Shown piece after piece: positions 47,129 through 55,060 of a stretch of 64,000 bases of DNA. How positions within the stretch are numbered: the first letter of the stretch is position 1; each line of letters starts with the position of its first letter. A program made the position numbers and the translations under genes. The notes under the pieces are model-generated. The model saw only the letters and a program-made list of their open reading frames with translations. It had not been told where the DNA came from and searched no databases. Origin of the DNA: Actinoplanes sp. M2I2. Its GTDB lineage: Bacteria; Actinomycetota; Actinomycetes; Mycobacteriales; Micromonosporaceae. Location: positions 558,001 to 622,000 of the forward strand of contig NZ_JALPVJ010000001.1 of NCBI RefSeq assembly GCF_023544445.1, read 5' to 3'.

Positions 47129-50100
47129 GTGTCGTCCGGATCAGGCTCGGGTTCCGCCGCGGATCAGCATCTGATGGCCCTGCTGCGCGCGATCCGCTTG
47201 CGCCAGGCCGCCCCCGACGCGGTCGCCGCGGGTATCGCGGACACCGTCGAGGCCCTCCGCGAGCAGGCCGAGACGGGCCCGTCCGTGCTGCCGCCGGTCG
47301 AGCCACGGGAGGCGCTGCCCCCGGGCCCCGCACGGTTCGGTCTGCCCACCGGGCCTTCCCACCACGACCCGGCCACGACCGGCCAACCCCTGCGCCCGCG
47401 CTGGGCTTCGCCCACCGCAAACCACCCCGGCGCCGCTCCACCGACCGAGAACCGCCCCGGCGCTGTCCCGCCGGCCGCGAACCATCCCGGCGCCGCTCCG
47501 TCGACCGGGAACCGTCCGGGCGCCGCCTCGCCGATCGCGAACCATCCCGGCGCTGCTCCGCCGATCGGGAACCGTCCTGGCGCCGCCTCGCCGATCGGGA
47601 ACCGTCCTGGCGTCGTCTCGCCGACCGCGAACCACCCCGGCGCCGCTCCGCCGACCGCGGCCCAACCCGATGCCGGCGAGCCCAGCCCACACGGGCCCGG
47701 ATCCGACCGGCCCGTCGCGGGTCGGATGGGCGCTGACCGTTCTGGCGCGGATGGCCCTGTCCTGGGTCGGCCGGGAGCTGCTGAGGTCGGCGTCGATCGG
47801 GCGGGCGCGGGCCCGACCGGTCGGTCCTCGGGGGGAGCCGAGTCGGCTTCGGCTGGAGCTGGTGTGCCGTCCGACGAGGCGGGGCCGACACCGGGGCGCT
47901 CGTTCTGGGAGCGGCGTTCGGTGCGAGCCGTTCCGCCGGCGTTGAGGCGTGAGCGTTTGACTGGCGGGCCTGGCACTTCATCTGGCGGCCCGCGAGCTTT
48001 GCCGGGCGGATCCGGTGGCGACCTGGGAGCTTTGCCGGGCGGATCCGGCGCCCTGCCCGGTGAGCCTGAGGCGTTGCCTGACGGGTCTGGCGGCGGGAGC
48101 GCCGGAACGCGCGCCGCCCCCGGCCCGGCCGAGACGGCGAGGCGGCCGTGGATGCCGGCGATCGACCCGACGCGGCCGAGCGGCCGGAACCTGCCCGCAC
48201 CGGTGCCGCCGCGTGAAGTGCCGCACGAGGATGTCGGCCTGCCGTCGGCCGAGGGCCTTCGCGCGCCGGTGGAGGCTGCCCGATCCGGCGACGAGTCCGG
48301 CCTGGCGATGACGTCTCGGGATGACGCCGCCGGTCACTCCGGGGGCCACCGAGGCAGGACCGGCACGGAGCCGTCGGCGTCGGACGAGGTCGAGCGGCAC
48401 GTGTGGGGTCACGAAGCGTCGATGTCACCGGAGGCGGTTGCGGTCCGTGAGGGTGGCGGGCGGCCCGGCAGGGCGTTGATGTCGCCCGAGGATGCCGCTC
48501 GTGAGATCGAGGCGCGTGGCCGTGAGGGTGCTTCGGGCAAGGCGTTGATGTCGCACGAGGATGTTGCCCGTGCGGACGAGGCGCGTGCTCCCGGCCAGGC
48601 TTTGATGGTGCCGGAGGACTCTGCGCGTCGTGCGGTCGTCCGTGCCGGTGAAGGACGGCCCGGCAACGCGGTGACGACGCCCGAGGAAGCTGGGCGTTAT
48701 GCCGACGTCGAGGCGGTGGGCAAGCCGAGCCGTAACCAGTTCGCGGGGCTTCCGGGGCGGCGGGCCGAAAGGGTGGTCCGGCCGGTTGCTGAGCCGTGGG
48801 CGCCGGAAGGGCCGGAGTTCGAGGCGGGGCCCCGGCCCGAGTGGGCGGCCGGGGGCAGGGTGCGGGATGACCGCGTACGGGATGAGGGTGGGTTCTTGCA
48901 AGGCGATGCTCAGCGGGACGGTGGCGCGCACGCCACCCGGGCGGCCGGAGCGCCGGCGCCGCGGTTGCCGGGGTTCGACCTGCCGCACGTCATGCCGCCG
49001 ATGGTGTCGCGGAGCCCGGGCGCGGGGGACGGGATGGACCCGGCCGACGACGCGCTCCTGCGGCAGACGCAACGGCTGCTGAGCACCAGTCTGACCTTCG
49101 CCGGCGGGCCCGTCGAAGTGGCCGAGCGGCTGCGGGTCGCCCTGTTGCAGGCGCATCCCTCGCTGATGGCGGCGCTGCCGGGCGGCCCGGCGACGCGGAC
49201 GGCGCAGCTCGCGCGGGCCCTGACCTGGCTGGTGCACCACCTCGACCGGCCACCCGTGCTGGTCGAGGGGACCGGACGGCTCGGGGCGGCGCTGGCCGCG
49301 TGCGAGATCGAGCCGGGCCGGATGCATCTGGTCGGCGCGGCGCTGGCCGAGGCGATGCGGGCCGGCATGGCGCCGGGGCAGTGGCGGCAGGACTTCGATC
49401 TGGCCTGGCGGTCGACCTGGCAGCACGTGTACGAGTGGATCTCGCACGGCGCGGCGCGCGCCGCCTACGACCCGCCGGTGTGGGACGCGACCGTGGTGAT
49501 GCACGAGCGCCGCCGGCCCGACCTGGCCGTGGTGCGGCTGCGGCCGGAGCTGCCGATGCCGTTCCGGCCGGGGCAGTTCGCGCGGATCCAGGTGCCCGAG
49601 CTGCCCGCGATCTGGCGACCCTACTCGCTGGCCGGGGCACCGCGCCGCGACGATCTGGTCGAGCTGCACGTGCGGGCCAAGACGACGTCCGGGGTGAGCG
49701 CCGCCCTGGTGTACCGCACGAACGTCGGCGATCGCGTGCGCCTGAGCCGGGCCGAGGGCGCGATGACCCTGCCCGACGAGCCCGGCCGCAACCTGCTGAT
49801 GATCGCCGGCGACACCGGTGTGGCACCCCTCAAAGCCCTGCTCACCGAGCTGGCCGACACCGGGGACCCGCGCTCGGCCGTCCTCTTCTGGGGCGTCCGC
49901 GATCTCGGCGAGCTCTACGACATCGACGAGATCGCCGAGACGGCCCGCGCCGCGCGCCGGGCCACCGTGGTGCCGGTCGTCTCCGAGGGCGACCCCGGAC
50001 CGTACGCCTCCGGCCTGGTCACCGACGCGGTGGCGGCCTACGGCGAGTGGTCCGACCACGAGGTCTACCTGGCCGGCCCGCCCCTGATGCTGACGGCCAC

Positions 50101-50164
50101 GAGCCTGGCCCTGCAACAACTCGGCGTAGCCCCGGAACGCATCCACCACGACGCGCCGGAGTAG
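47129..50164 (+). CDS. Globin-like/ferredoxin-reductase fusion with long repeat-rich N-terminus
   Basis: A 1011-aa protein. Residues about 1-50 are helical, followed by some 550 residues of disordered Pro/Gly/Ala sequence with several repeat types. Residues about 640-775 align with the globin domain of flavohaemoglobins (LDRPPVLVEGTGRLG...AW), but the proximal His is Leu722 and the Tyr-B10 and Gln-E7 positions are also lost. Residues about 778-1011 form the FAD/NAD(P) reductase: RPYSLAG near 830, GDTGVAPLKALL near 894 and a closing VYLAGPPLMLTA. Probably not a NO dioxygenase; perhaps an electron-transfer or scaffold role. GTG at 47129 has GGGGGT upstream; nearby GTG at 47123 is also possible. 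Confidence 0.8.
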   Translation: MSSGSGSGSAADQHLMALLRAIRLRQAAPDAVAAGIADTVEALREQAETGPSVLPPVEPREALPPGPARFGLPTGPSHHDPATTGQPLRPRWASPTANHPGAAPPTENRPGAVPPAANHPGAAPSTGNRPGAASPIANHPGAAPPIGNRPGAASPIGNRPGVVSPTANHPGAAPPTAAQPDAGEPSPHGPGSDRPVAGRMGADRSGADGPVLGRPGAAEVGVDRAGAGPTGRSSGGAESASAGAGVPSDEAGPTPGRSFWERRSVRAVPPALRRERLTGGPGTSSGGPRALPGGSGGDLGALPGGSGALPGEPEALPDGSGGGSAGTRAAPGPAETARRPWMPAIDPTRPSGRNLPAPVPPREVPHEDVGLPSAEGLRAPVEAARSGDESGLAMTSRDDAAGHSGGHRGRTGTEPSASDEVERHVWGHEASMSPEAVAVREGGGRPGRALMSPEDAAREIEARGREGASGKALMSHEDVARADEARAPGQALMVPEDSARRAVVRAGEGRPGNAVTTPEEAGRYADVEAVGKPSRNQFAGLPGRRAERVVRPVAEPWAPEGPEFEAGPRPEWAAGGRVRDDRVRDEGGFLQGDAQRDGGAHATRAAGAPAPRLPGFDLPHVMPPMVSRSPGAGDGMDPADDALLRQTQRLLSTSLTFAGGPVEVAERLRVALLQAHPSLMAALPGGPATRTAQLARALTWLVHHLDRPPVLVEGTGRLGAALAACEIEPGRMHLVGAALAEAMRAGMAPGQWRQDFDLAWRSTWQHVYEWISHGAARAAYDPPVWDATVVMHERRRPDLAVVRLRPELPMPFRPGQFARIQVPELPAIWRPYSLAGAPRRDDLVELHVRAKTTSGVSAALVYRTNVGDRVRLSRAEGAMTLPDEPGRNLLMIAGDTGVAPLKALLTELADTGDPRSAVLFWGVRDLGELYDIDEIAETARAARRATVVPVVSEGDPGPYASGLVTDAVAAYGEWSDHEVYLAGPPLMLTATSLALQQLGVAPERIHHDAPE
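47401..47680. repeat. In-frame 30-bp (10-residue) coding repeats
   Basis: About nine diverged copies of a 30-bp unit encode alternating TANHPGAAPP and IGNRPGAASP decapeptides inside the disordered region of the globin-reductase protein. The 30-bp step keeps the frame, so copy number can vary without loss of the enzyme domain. Confidence 0.85.
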
Positions 50165-50245
50165 TACGCCAAGGCGCGGCCGGCAGACCGATTTGCTCCG
50201 TCTCGCCCGGCCGGACCCCGGCAGGTGGAAGGCGGGACAAGGCGC

Positions 50246-50806
50246 CTACTCCGCGGGCGGGACCTTGTAGCCGGCGACGGAGGGCCACCGGACGGTGAGG
50301 ACAACGGTGTCCTCCTCCTCGGCCAGCCAGGAGTGGTCGACGCCGCGACCCCACACGACGTAGTCGCCGGGTTCGGTGAGGACCACCGTGCGGTCCGGGA
50401 ACTCCATGTGGAAGCGGCCTCTGATCAGGACCAGCAGGGCGGTGCGTTCCTCGCCGGTCACCCATCGGGCGCGGCGGTCGCCCTTGGGGTGGCGGCCCCA
50501 CTTGATCTCGACGGCGGCGCTGTGCCGGGGATCGTCCGCGGGGCGGAAGTGTCCCAGCAGCCAGCCCTGCTCCTCGGGCGCGTCGAGGTCGGCCTTGCCG
50601 ACGTAGACGGCACCCGCCCCGAGCTCGGTCGGGACGGAGGGGGCACCCGCTCCGAGCTCGGTCGGGACGGAGGAGGCACCCGCCCCGAGCTCGGTCGGGA
50701 CGGAGGACGCACCCGCCCCGAGCTCGGTCGTGGCGTCGTCGGCCCCAGGCTTCGTCTCGGCGTGGACGGCGCCTGCCTGGGGGTCGTTCGTGGTCCGGTC
50801 GGTCAT
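50246..50806 (-). CDS. Cupin-like protein coupled to murL
   Basis: A 186-aa protein. The first 75 residues are polar and hold 3-4 copies of ELGAGASSVPT. The rest looks like a cupin barrel: VEIKWGRHPKGDRRARWVTGEERTALLVLIRGRFHMEF then TVVLTEPGDYVVWGRGVDHSW, with His positions that could bind metal. Its ATG overlaps the TGA of murL (ATGA, 50803-50806), so it is made with MurL. I know no defined role for it. It could sense or process the muramyl-peptide product or a sugar nucleotide; that is inference. Confidence 0.75.
   Translation of the reverse strand: MTDRTTNDPQAGAVHAETKPGADDATTELGAGASSVPTELGAGASSVPTELGAGAPSVPTELGAGAVYVGKADLDAPEEQGWLLGHFRPADDPRHSAAVEIKWGRHPKGDRRARWVTGEERTALLVLIRGRFHMEFPDRTVVLTEPGDYVVWGRGVDHSWLAEEEDTVVLTVRWPSVAGYKVPPAE
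50611..50733. repeat. In-frame 33-bp (11-residue) coding repeats
   Basis: Nearly identical 33-bp units start at 50611, 50644, 50677 and 50710 and encode ELGAGASSVPT on the minus strand. The high identity indicates recent expansion or homogenisation in the linker of the cupin-like protein. Confidence 0.9.
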
Positions 50807-52110
50807 AGCGCGTCGGTGAGGATCTTGGCGTAGGTGGGCGGGACGTAGGCGGGGCCGCCGGGGGTCAGGACGTCGTCGCGGGAGGCGGCGGCCCAGGCCT
50901 CGGGGGGTACGGCGGCGCGCAGCGCGACCAGGACCGGCGCGTCGTCGTCGAGCATCGACAGGGCGACCAGCGACTCCTCGACCTCGCCGACGCACTCGAA
51001 CGGCTTGTGGGCGTCGATGCCGAGCAGCTCCAGGAAACCGGGGACCTGGGCGGTGTCGGCGAACAGGTCGTGACCGAAGATCCGGGTCAGCCGGGTGCGG
51101 TCCATCGCGGGCGCCATCGCCAGGAAGACGAAGCGGCACTTCGGGCAGTCGCCGCACCAGCGGACCGTCGGGTCGTGCAGCTTGAAGGCCTTGTTGCAGC
51201 TTGTCACCACGTCGTCGTACTGGGTGTGACGGGCGAACAGCTGCGCGATGTGCAGCTCGGACAGCGAGCGCAGCAGCGAGAAGTACGGCTCGGTCAGGCC
51301 CGCGTGGGCGGTCACCGCGGCGCGCAGCAGACCCTCGGCCTCGACGCCCTTGGACCACTGATGGTTGACCTCGTGACCGTTCCAGATCAGGTTGGGGTCG
51401 GACGCCGAGCGCTCGTTGGACATCACCACCGGGCCGAGCCCGTGCCACACCGCGGTGGCGATCGCGATCAGCGAGTTGATCGCGGTGACCGGGATGTGAC
51501 CGTTGAGCGCGCCGGCCTTGTTGAGCTCGAACAGGCTCGGGTCGAGCTTGCGGCGGGCGGCCAGCGCGGGCAGGCCCGAGGCGGCGTTCACGTTCTGGAT
51601 CACCGGGTTGGGGTTGACCGAGAACGGCACCGGGTCGAGCCCGGCCGCGCGCAGGATCTCGAGCGTGACGATCGAGTCCTTGCCGCCGCCGACCGCCGAC
51701 AGCGGCCGGGCCTGGCTGTTGTCGACCGGCTCGGTCACCGGGACGTCGCCTTCCGGCACCTCCAGGACCAGGTCCAGGACGTGGGGGAGCTGATTGCGGT
51801 ACGCGTACTCGGCCATGCCCTTGGTGTAGATCGCGGTGAAAAAATCGGCCACGGCCGGGGCCACCGGCTGGGGAGCCACCACGCGGGCCGGGGCACCGAC
51901 CTTGAAGTAGCTGACCCCGGCGACCACGTGCAGCAGATCGAGGACGCGGCCCAGAGCCACCGGGACCTCGTGGTCGCCGTCGGGGACCGGCAGCGTGATC
52001 GTCTCGGTGAAGTGCAGCGGGTCGGGGCCGTCGAGCACGTAGTCGAACGTCACCACCCCGGTCGCGGGGTCGAGGGCGTACGAAGGGAAGCGCATGACGT
52101 CGAACTGCAC
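50803..52110 (-). CDS. murL: UDP-MurNAc-L-Ala-L-Glu epimerase
   Basis: A 435-aa protein. PP-loop ATP site SAVGGGKDS (138-146), and a zinc-type cluster WCGDCPKC (C319, C322, C325) with C305, fit MurL, which epimerises the terminal L-Glu of UDP-MurNAc-L-Ala-L-Glu to D-Glu in an ATP-dependent step (established in Xanthomonas oryzae). The N-terminus LHFTETITLPVPDGD and the length agree. GTG at 52110 has AGGAG 7 nt upstream. It is divergent from murD2, the ligase that makes its substrate, so the two form a functional pair. Confidence 0.88.
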   Translation of the reverse strand: MQFDVMRFPSYALDPATGVVTFDYVLDGPDPLHFTETITLPVPDGDHEVPVALGRVLDLLHVVAGVSYFKVGAPARVVAPQPVAPAVADFFTAIYTKGMAEYAYRNQLPHVLDLVLEVPEGDVPVTEPVDNSQARPLSAVGGGKDSIVTLEILRAAGLDPVPFSVNPNPVIQNVNAASGLPALAARRKLDPSLFELNKAGALNGHIPVTAINSLIAIATAVWHGLGPVVMSNERSASDPNLIWNGHEVNHQWSKGVEAEGLLRAAVTAHAGLTEPYFSLLRSLSELHIAQLFARHTQYDDVVTSCNKAFKLHDPTVRWCGDCPKCRFVFLAMAPAMDRTRLTRIFGHDLFADTAQVPGFLELLGIDAHKPFECVGEVEESLVALSMLDDDAPVLVALRAAVPPEAWAAASRDDVLTPGGPAYVPPTYAKILTDAL

Positions 52111-52173
52111 CCGGGAACTCCTGTCTGAGGATCGACCGGCAATACTAGTGCGACTCGTCGAAGAGGAGAGAAC

Positions 52174-53523
52174 GTGCGCCTGGCTGACCTCAAAGGGCGA
52201 TCCGTGGCGGTCTGGGGCACGGGCCGCGAGGGCCGCGCCGCGGTGACCGCGATCGCGCCGCACGGGCCGTCCCGCCTGATCGCGGTCGACGACAGCGCGA
52301 ACTTCCTGTCGGTCGCGTGGGAGGGCGAACTCGCCGCCCAGGCCCCGCTGGCCGGCGGCGACCACGCGTTCGCGGCGCTGGTCACGGCCGACGTCGTGGT
52401 GCGGTCGCCGGGCGTGCCGCAGACCCACCCGTGGATGGCCGAGCTGCGCGGCCGCGGTGTCACGGTCACCGGGGGCAGCGCCCTGTGGATGGCCGATCAC
52501 GCCGCGCGCACGATCGGCGTCACCGGCAGCAAGGGCAAGAGCACGACCTCGAGCCTGATCAGCCACCTGCTGGCGGCGGTCGGCCGGCCCAACGTCTTCG
52601 GCGGGAACATCGGGGTGCCGCTGCTCGATCTGCCCGACGCGCCGCAGTACGTCCTGGAGCTGTCGAGCTACCAGTGCGCCGACCTGACCGACTCGCCCCA
52701 CGTCGCGGTCGTGACCTCGCTCTTCCCCGAGCACCTGGACGCGCACGGCGGCGAGCGGGAGTACTACCGCGACAAGCTCAACCTGCTGCGGCACGGACCG
52801 GAAATGATCGTCGTGAACGGCGCCGACGAGCGGCTGCGCGACGAGATCCGGGGAGTGACCGACGCGAACGGTTTCCCGCCCGTCCCGGCCGCCGCCGACG
52901 ATTCGCGGTTCCGGGTCGAGGGCGAGCTGGTCTACTGCTCCGACGAGCCTCTCTTCCCGCGCGCGACGCTGCGGCTCAAGGGCGCGCACAACGGTCGCAA
53001 CCTGTGCGTGGCCCTGGCCGTGCTCGACGGGCTGGGCATCGACGTCCCGGGCCGCAAGGACACCCTGGCCGCCGCGGTCGCGTCGTTCGAGGGCCTGCCG
53101 CACCGGCTCACCGAGATCGCCGACCCGTCCGGTCTCACCTTCGTCGACGACACGCTCTCCACGAGCCCGTATTCGGCCATGCACGCCATCGACGCGTACG
53201 CCGACCGGCCCCTCACGGTCCTGCTGGGCGGCACCGACCGCGGTCTCGACTACACACCGCTGCGGCACTTCCTGGCCGAGCGTGAACTGACCGTGATCGG
53301 CATTCCCGACAGCGGTCCCCGCATCCTGGCCGAGCTGGCCGGTCTGCCGGGTGTCACCACCGCGGTCGCCGACGACCTGGCCGATGCCGTACGCCGGGCG
53401 CGCGAGCTGACCCCGCCGGGTGGCGTGGTCCTGTTGTCGCCGGCTGCCCCCAGCTACGGCCAGTTCCGCAATTTCGAGCACCGCTCCGAGGCCTTCGCCG
53501 CGGCCATCGAGGCGACCGCCTGA
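52174..53523 (+). CDS. murD2: UDP-MurNAc-L-alanine:L-glutamate ligase
   Basis: A 449-aa Mur ligase. The ATP-binding loop is GVTGSKGKSTTSSLI (about 112-125), the Mur-specific lysine region lies near FPEHLDAHGGEREYYRDKL, and the C-terminal domain carries TFVDDTLSTSPYSAMHAI and LLGGTDRGLDYTPL. It resembles MurD but belongs with MurD2, which adds L-Glu rather than D-Glu, leaving MurL to invert it. Adjacent divergent murL supports this. GTG start with GAGGAG upstream. The 63-bp shared promoter region should co-regulate the two genes. Confidence 0.88.
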   Translation: MRLADLKGRSVAVWGTGREGRAAVTAIAPHGPSRLIAVDDSANFLSVAWEGELAAQAPLAGGDHAFAALVTADVVVRSPGVPQTHPWMAELRGRGVTVTGGSALWMADHAARTIGVTGSKGKSTTSSLISHLLAAVGRPNVFGGNIGVPLLDLPDAPQYVLELSSYQCADLTDSPHVAVVTSLFPEHLDAHGGEREYYRDKLNLLRHGPEMIVVNGADERLRDEIRGVTDANGFPPVPAAADDSRFRVEGELVYCSDEPLFPRATLRLKGAHNGRNLCVALAVLDGLGIDVPGRKDTLAAAVASFEGLPHRLTEIADPSGLTFVDDTLSTSPYSAMHAIDAYADRPLTVLLGGTDRGLDYTPLRHFLAERELTVIGIPDSGPRILAELAGLPGVTTAVADDLADAVRRARELTPPGGVVLLSPAAPSYGQFRNFEHRSEAFAAAIEATA

Positions 53524-53545
53524 CCGCAGCCCGGCCCGGGTTGCC

Positions 53546-53592
53546 GCCACGCTCGCCCGCGTAGGCGGGCCACGCTCGCCCGCGTACGCGGG
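53546..53592. repeat. 23-bp tandem repeat x2 after murD2
   Basis: GCCACGCTCGCCCGCGTA plus 5 bp occurs at about 53546 and again at about 53569. Each copy ends in a hairpin, the second being the 14-bp perfect palindrome CCCGCGTACGCGGG (53579-53592). It begins 23 bp beyond the murD2 stop and may help to end its transcript. Confidence 0.75.
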
Positions 53593-54025
53593 AAGCACCG
53601 TCGAAACCAGCCGCAGCGCCGTCGAGGCAGCGCTGCCGAACAGTGCTGTCCCAGCAGCGTGCAAGGCCTTCAGTGCAGACGTGACGTCCGTACGGGAAAG
53701 GTCTTGATCTTGTTTCCGACGTAAAAACCGCGTTTCACAACCGCCAAGAGATGGTCCGTCCGGACCACCACGGCTCAGCTGATCGGTCGGCCGGCCTCCG
53801 TAAAGAGGCCGATGGCAAAACGGTACGAATCACCGCATGTGATGGCTGTCACGCCGTAAAGAACATTTCCGGATCGATGGCCGTCAAGCGGTACCGCCGT
53901 AACACGCGTTCATCTGCGCAGGTCAGGTAACGGTTTGAAAACTTCGCCCAACTCCTTGACACAGAGGGGCTGTTAGTAAGAACTTTTACCGCGACAGTAA
54001 ACACTGTTTCCTGAAAGGGTGACCA
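53593..54025 (+). promoter_or_regulatory. Regulatory region of the RpiR/amino-sugar transport operon
   Basis: No gene is supported in this stretch. It holds TGGTCCGTCCGGACCA (53752-53767), a perfect palindrome whose TGGTC/GACCA half-sites resemble DasR sites but with wider spacing; CGGCCTC-N6-GAGGCCG (53802-53821); a -35-like TTGACA (53956-53961) without a clear -10; and ACAGT-AAAC-ACTGT (53994-54007) just before the ribosome site GAAAGGG. These are candidate operators for the RpiR protein and others. Confidence 0.5.
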
Positions 54026-55009
54026 ATGAGCGAGCCGGAGATGGACGGCGCCGCGTCGACCGCGGTCGTCGACCCCCTGGTTCCGCGGGCCGGGGTCACC
54101 ACCAGCCACAACCATGGCGGGCAGCTGAACTCGGACGGCGTTCTGGCCCGGGTGCGGTCGATGCTGCCGGAGTTCACGGGGGCGCTGCGCCGCGTCGCCG
54201 AGCACGTGCTGACCGACCCGGCCGCCGCCTCCCGGGCGACCATCGTCGAGCTGGCCGAGCGCAGCGGCACCTCGCCGGCGACCATCACCCGGTTCTGCCG
54301 GGCGCTCGGTTTCGACGGGTACGCCGACCTGCGCCTCGGCATCGCGGCGGAGACCGGGCGGGCCCGTTCCGCCGGGTGGACCGTCGACATCGGGCGGGAG
54401 ATCCAGCCCAGCGACCCGCTCGAGCGGGTCCTCGGCCAGATCATGGCCGCCGACACCCAGGCCATGCACGACACGGCCGCGCTGCTCGACCTCTCCGAGG
54501 TCGAGCGGGCCGCGGCTGCGATCGCCGCGTCGGCTCGGGTCAACATCTTCGGCGCCAGCGGAAGCGCGCTGGTCGGCGAGGAAATGCAGTTCAGCCTCCA
54601 CCGCATCGGGGTGCCGGTCTGGGCCTGGACCGACGTGCACAACGGTCTGGCCAGCGCCGCGCTCTCGCGTCCCGGCGACGTCGCGCTCGGCATCTCGCAC
54701 AGCGGGGCGACCGGCGAGACGATCGAGATGCTCGCCGAGGCGAGCAGCCGGGGCGCCACCACCATCGCCCTGACCAGCTTCCCGCGCTCGCCGCTGGCCG
54801 AGCTGGCCGACATCACCCTCCTCACCGCAACCCAGGCGACCACCTTCCGGCCGGACGCGCTCAGCGCCCGTCACCCGCAGCTGGTGGTCCTCGACCTTCT
54901 CTACGTCGCCGTCGCGCAGCGGACCCACGAACGTTCGCACGCCGCCTTCCAGCGCACTGCACAGGCCGTACACGGTCACAAGGCGGTCAAGGACGGCAGC
55001 ACCACCTGA
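54026..55009 (+). CDS. RpiR/MurR-family regulator
   Basis: A 327-aa protein. N-terminal RpiR helix-turn-helix (ATIVELAERSGTSPATITRFCRALGF, about 76-101) and a C-terminal SIS sugar-phosphate isomerase-like domain (IFGASGSALVGEEMQFSLHRIG and GISHSGATGETIEMLAEASSRG). Such regulators sense phosphorylated sugars such as MurNAc-6P or GlcNAc-6P. The first 40 residues are polar. It heads a likely operon with two sugar importers, so it is a good candidate for local control. ATG with GAAAGGG upstream. Confidence 0.92.
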   Translation: MSEPEMDGAASTAVVDPLVPRAGVTTSHNHGGQLNSDGVLARVRSMLPEFTGALRRVAEHVLTDPAAASRATIVELAERSGTSPATITRFCRALGFDGYADLRLGIAAETGRARSAGWTVDIGREIQPSDPLERVLGQIMAADTQAMHDTAALLDLSEVERAAAAIAASARVNIFGASGSALVGEEMQFSLHRIGVPVWAWTDVHNGLASAALSRPGDVALGISHSGATGETIEMLAEASSRGATTIALTSFPRSPLAELADITLLTATQATTFRPDALSARHPQLVVLDLLYVAVAQRTHERSHAAFQRTAQAVHGHKAVKDGSTT

Positions 55010-55060
55010 GCTCCACCCCCCACCTGAAACCTGTGCAAGACATAACTCCCTGGAGGAAGC

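Noticed and set aside
46623..48428. A 601-codon Arg/Pro-rich frame on the minus strand
   Set aside because: Lies opposite the repeat-rich globin-reductase gene; its composition follows from the repeats and it has no domain.
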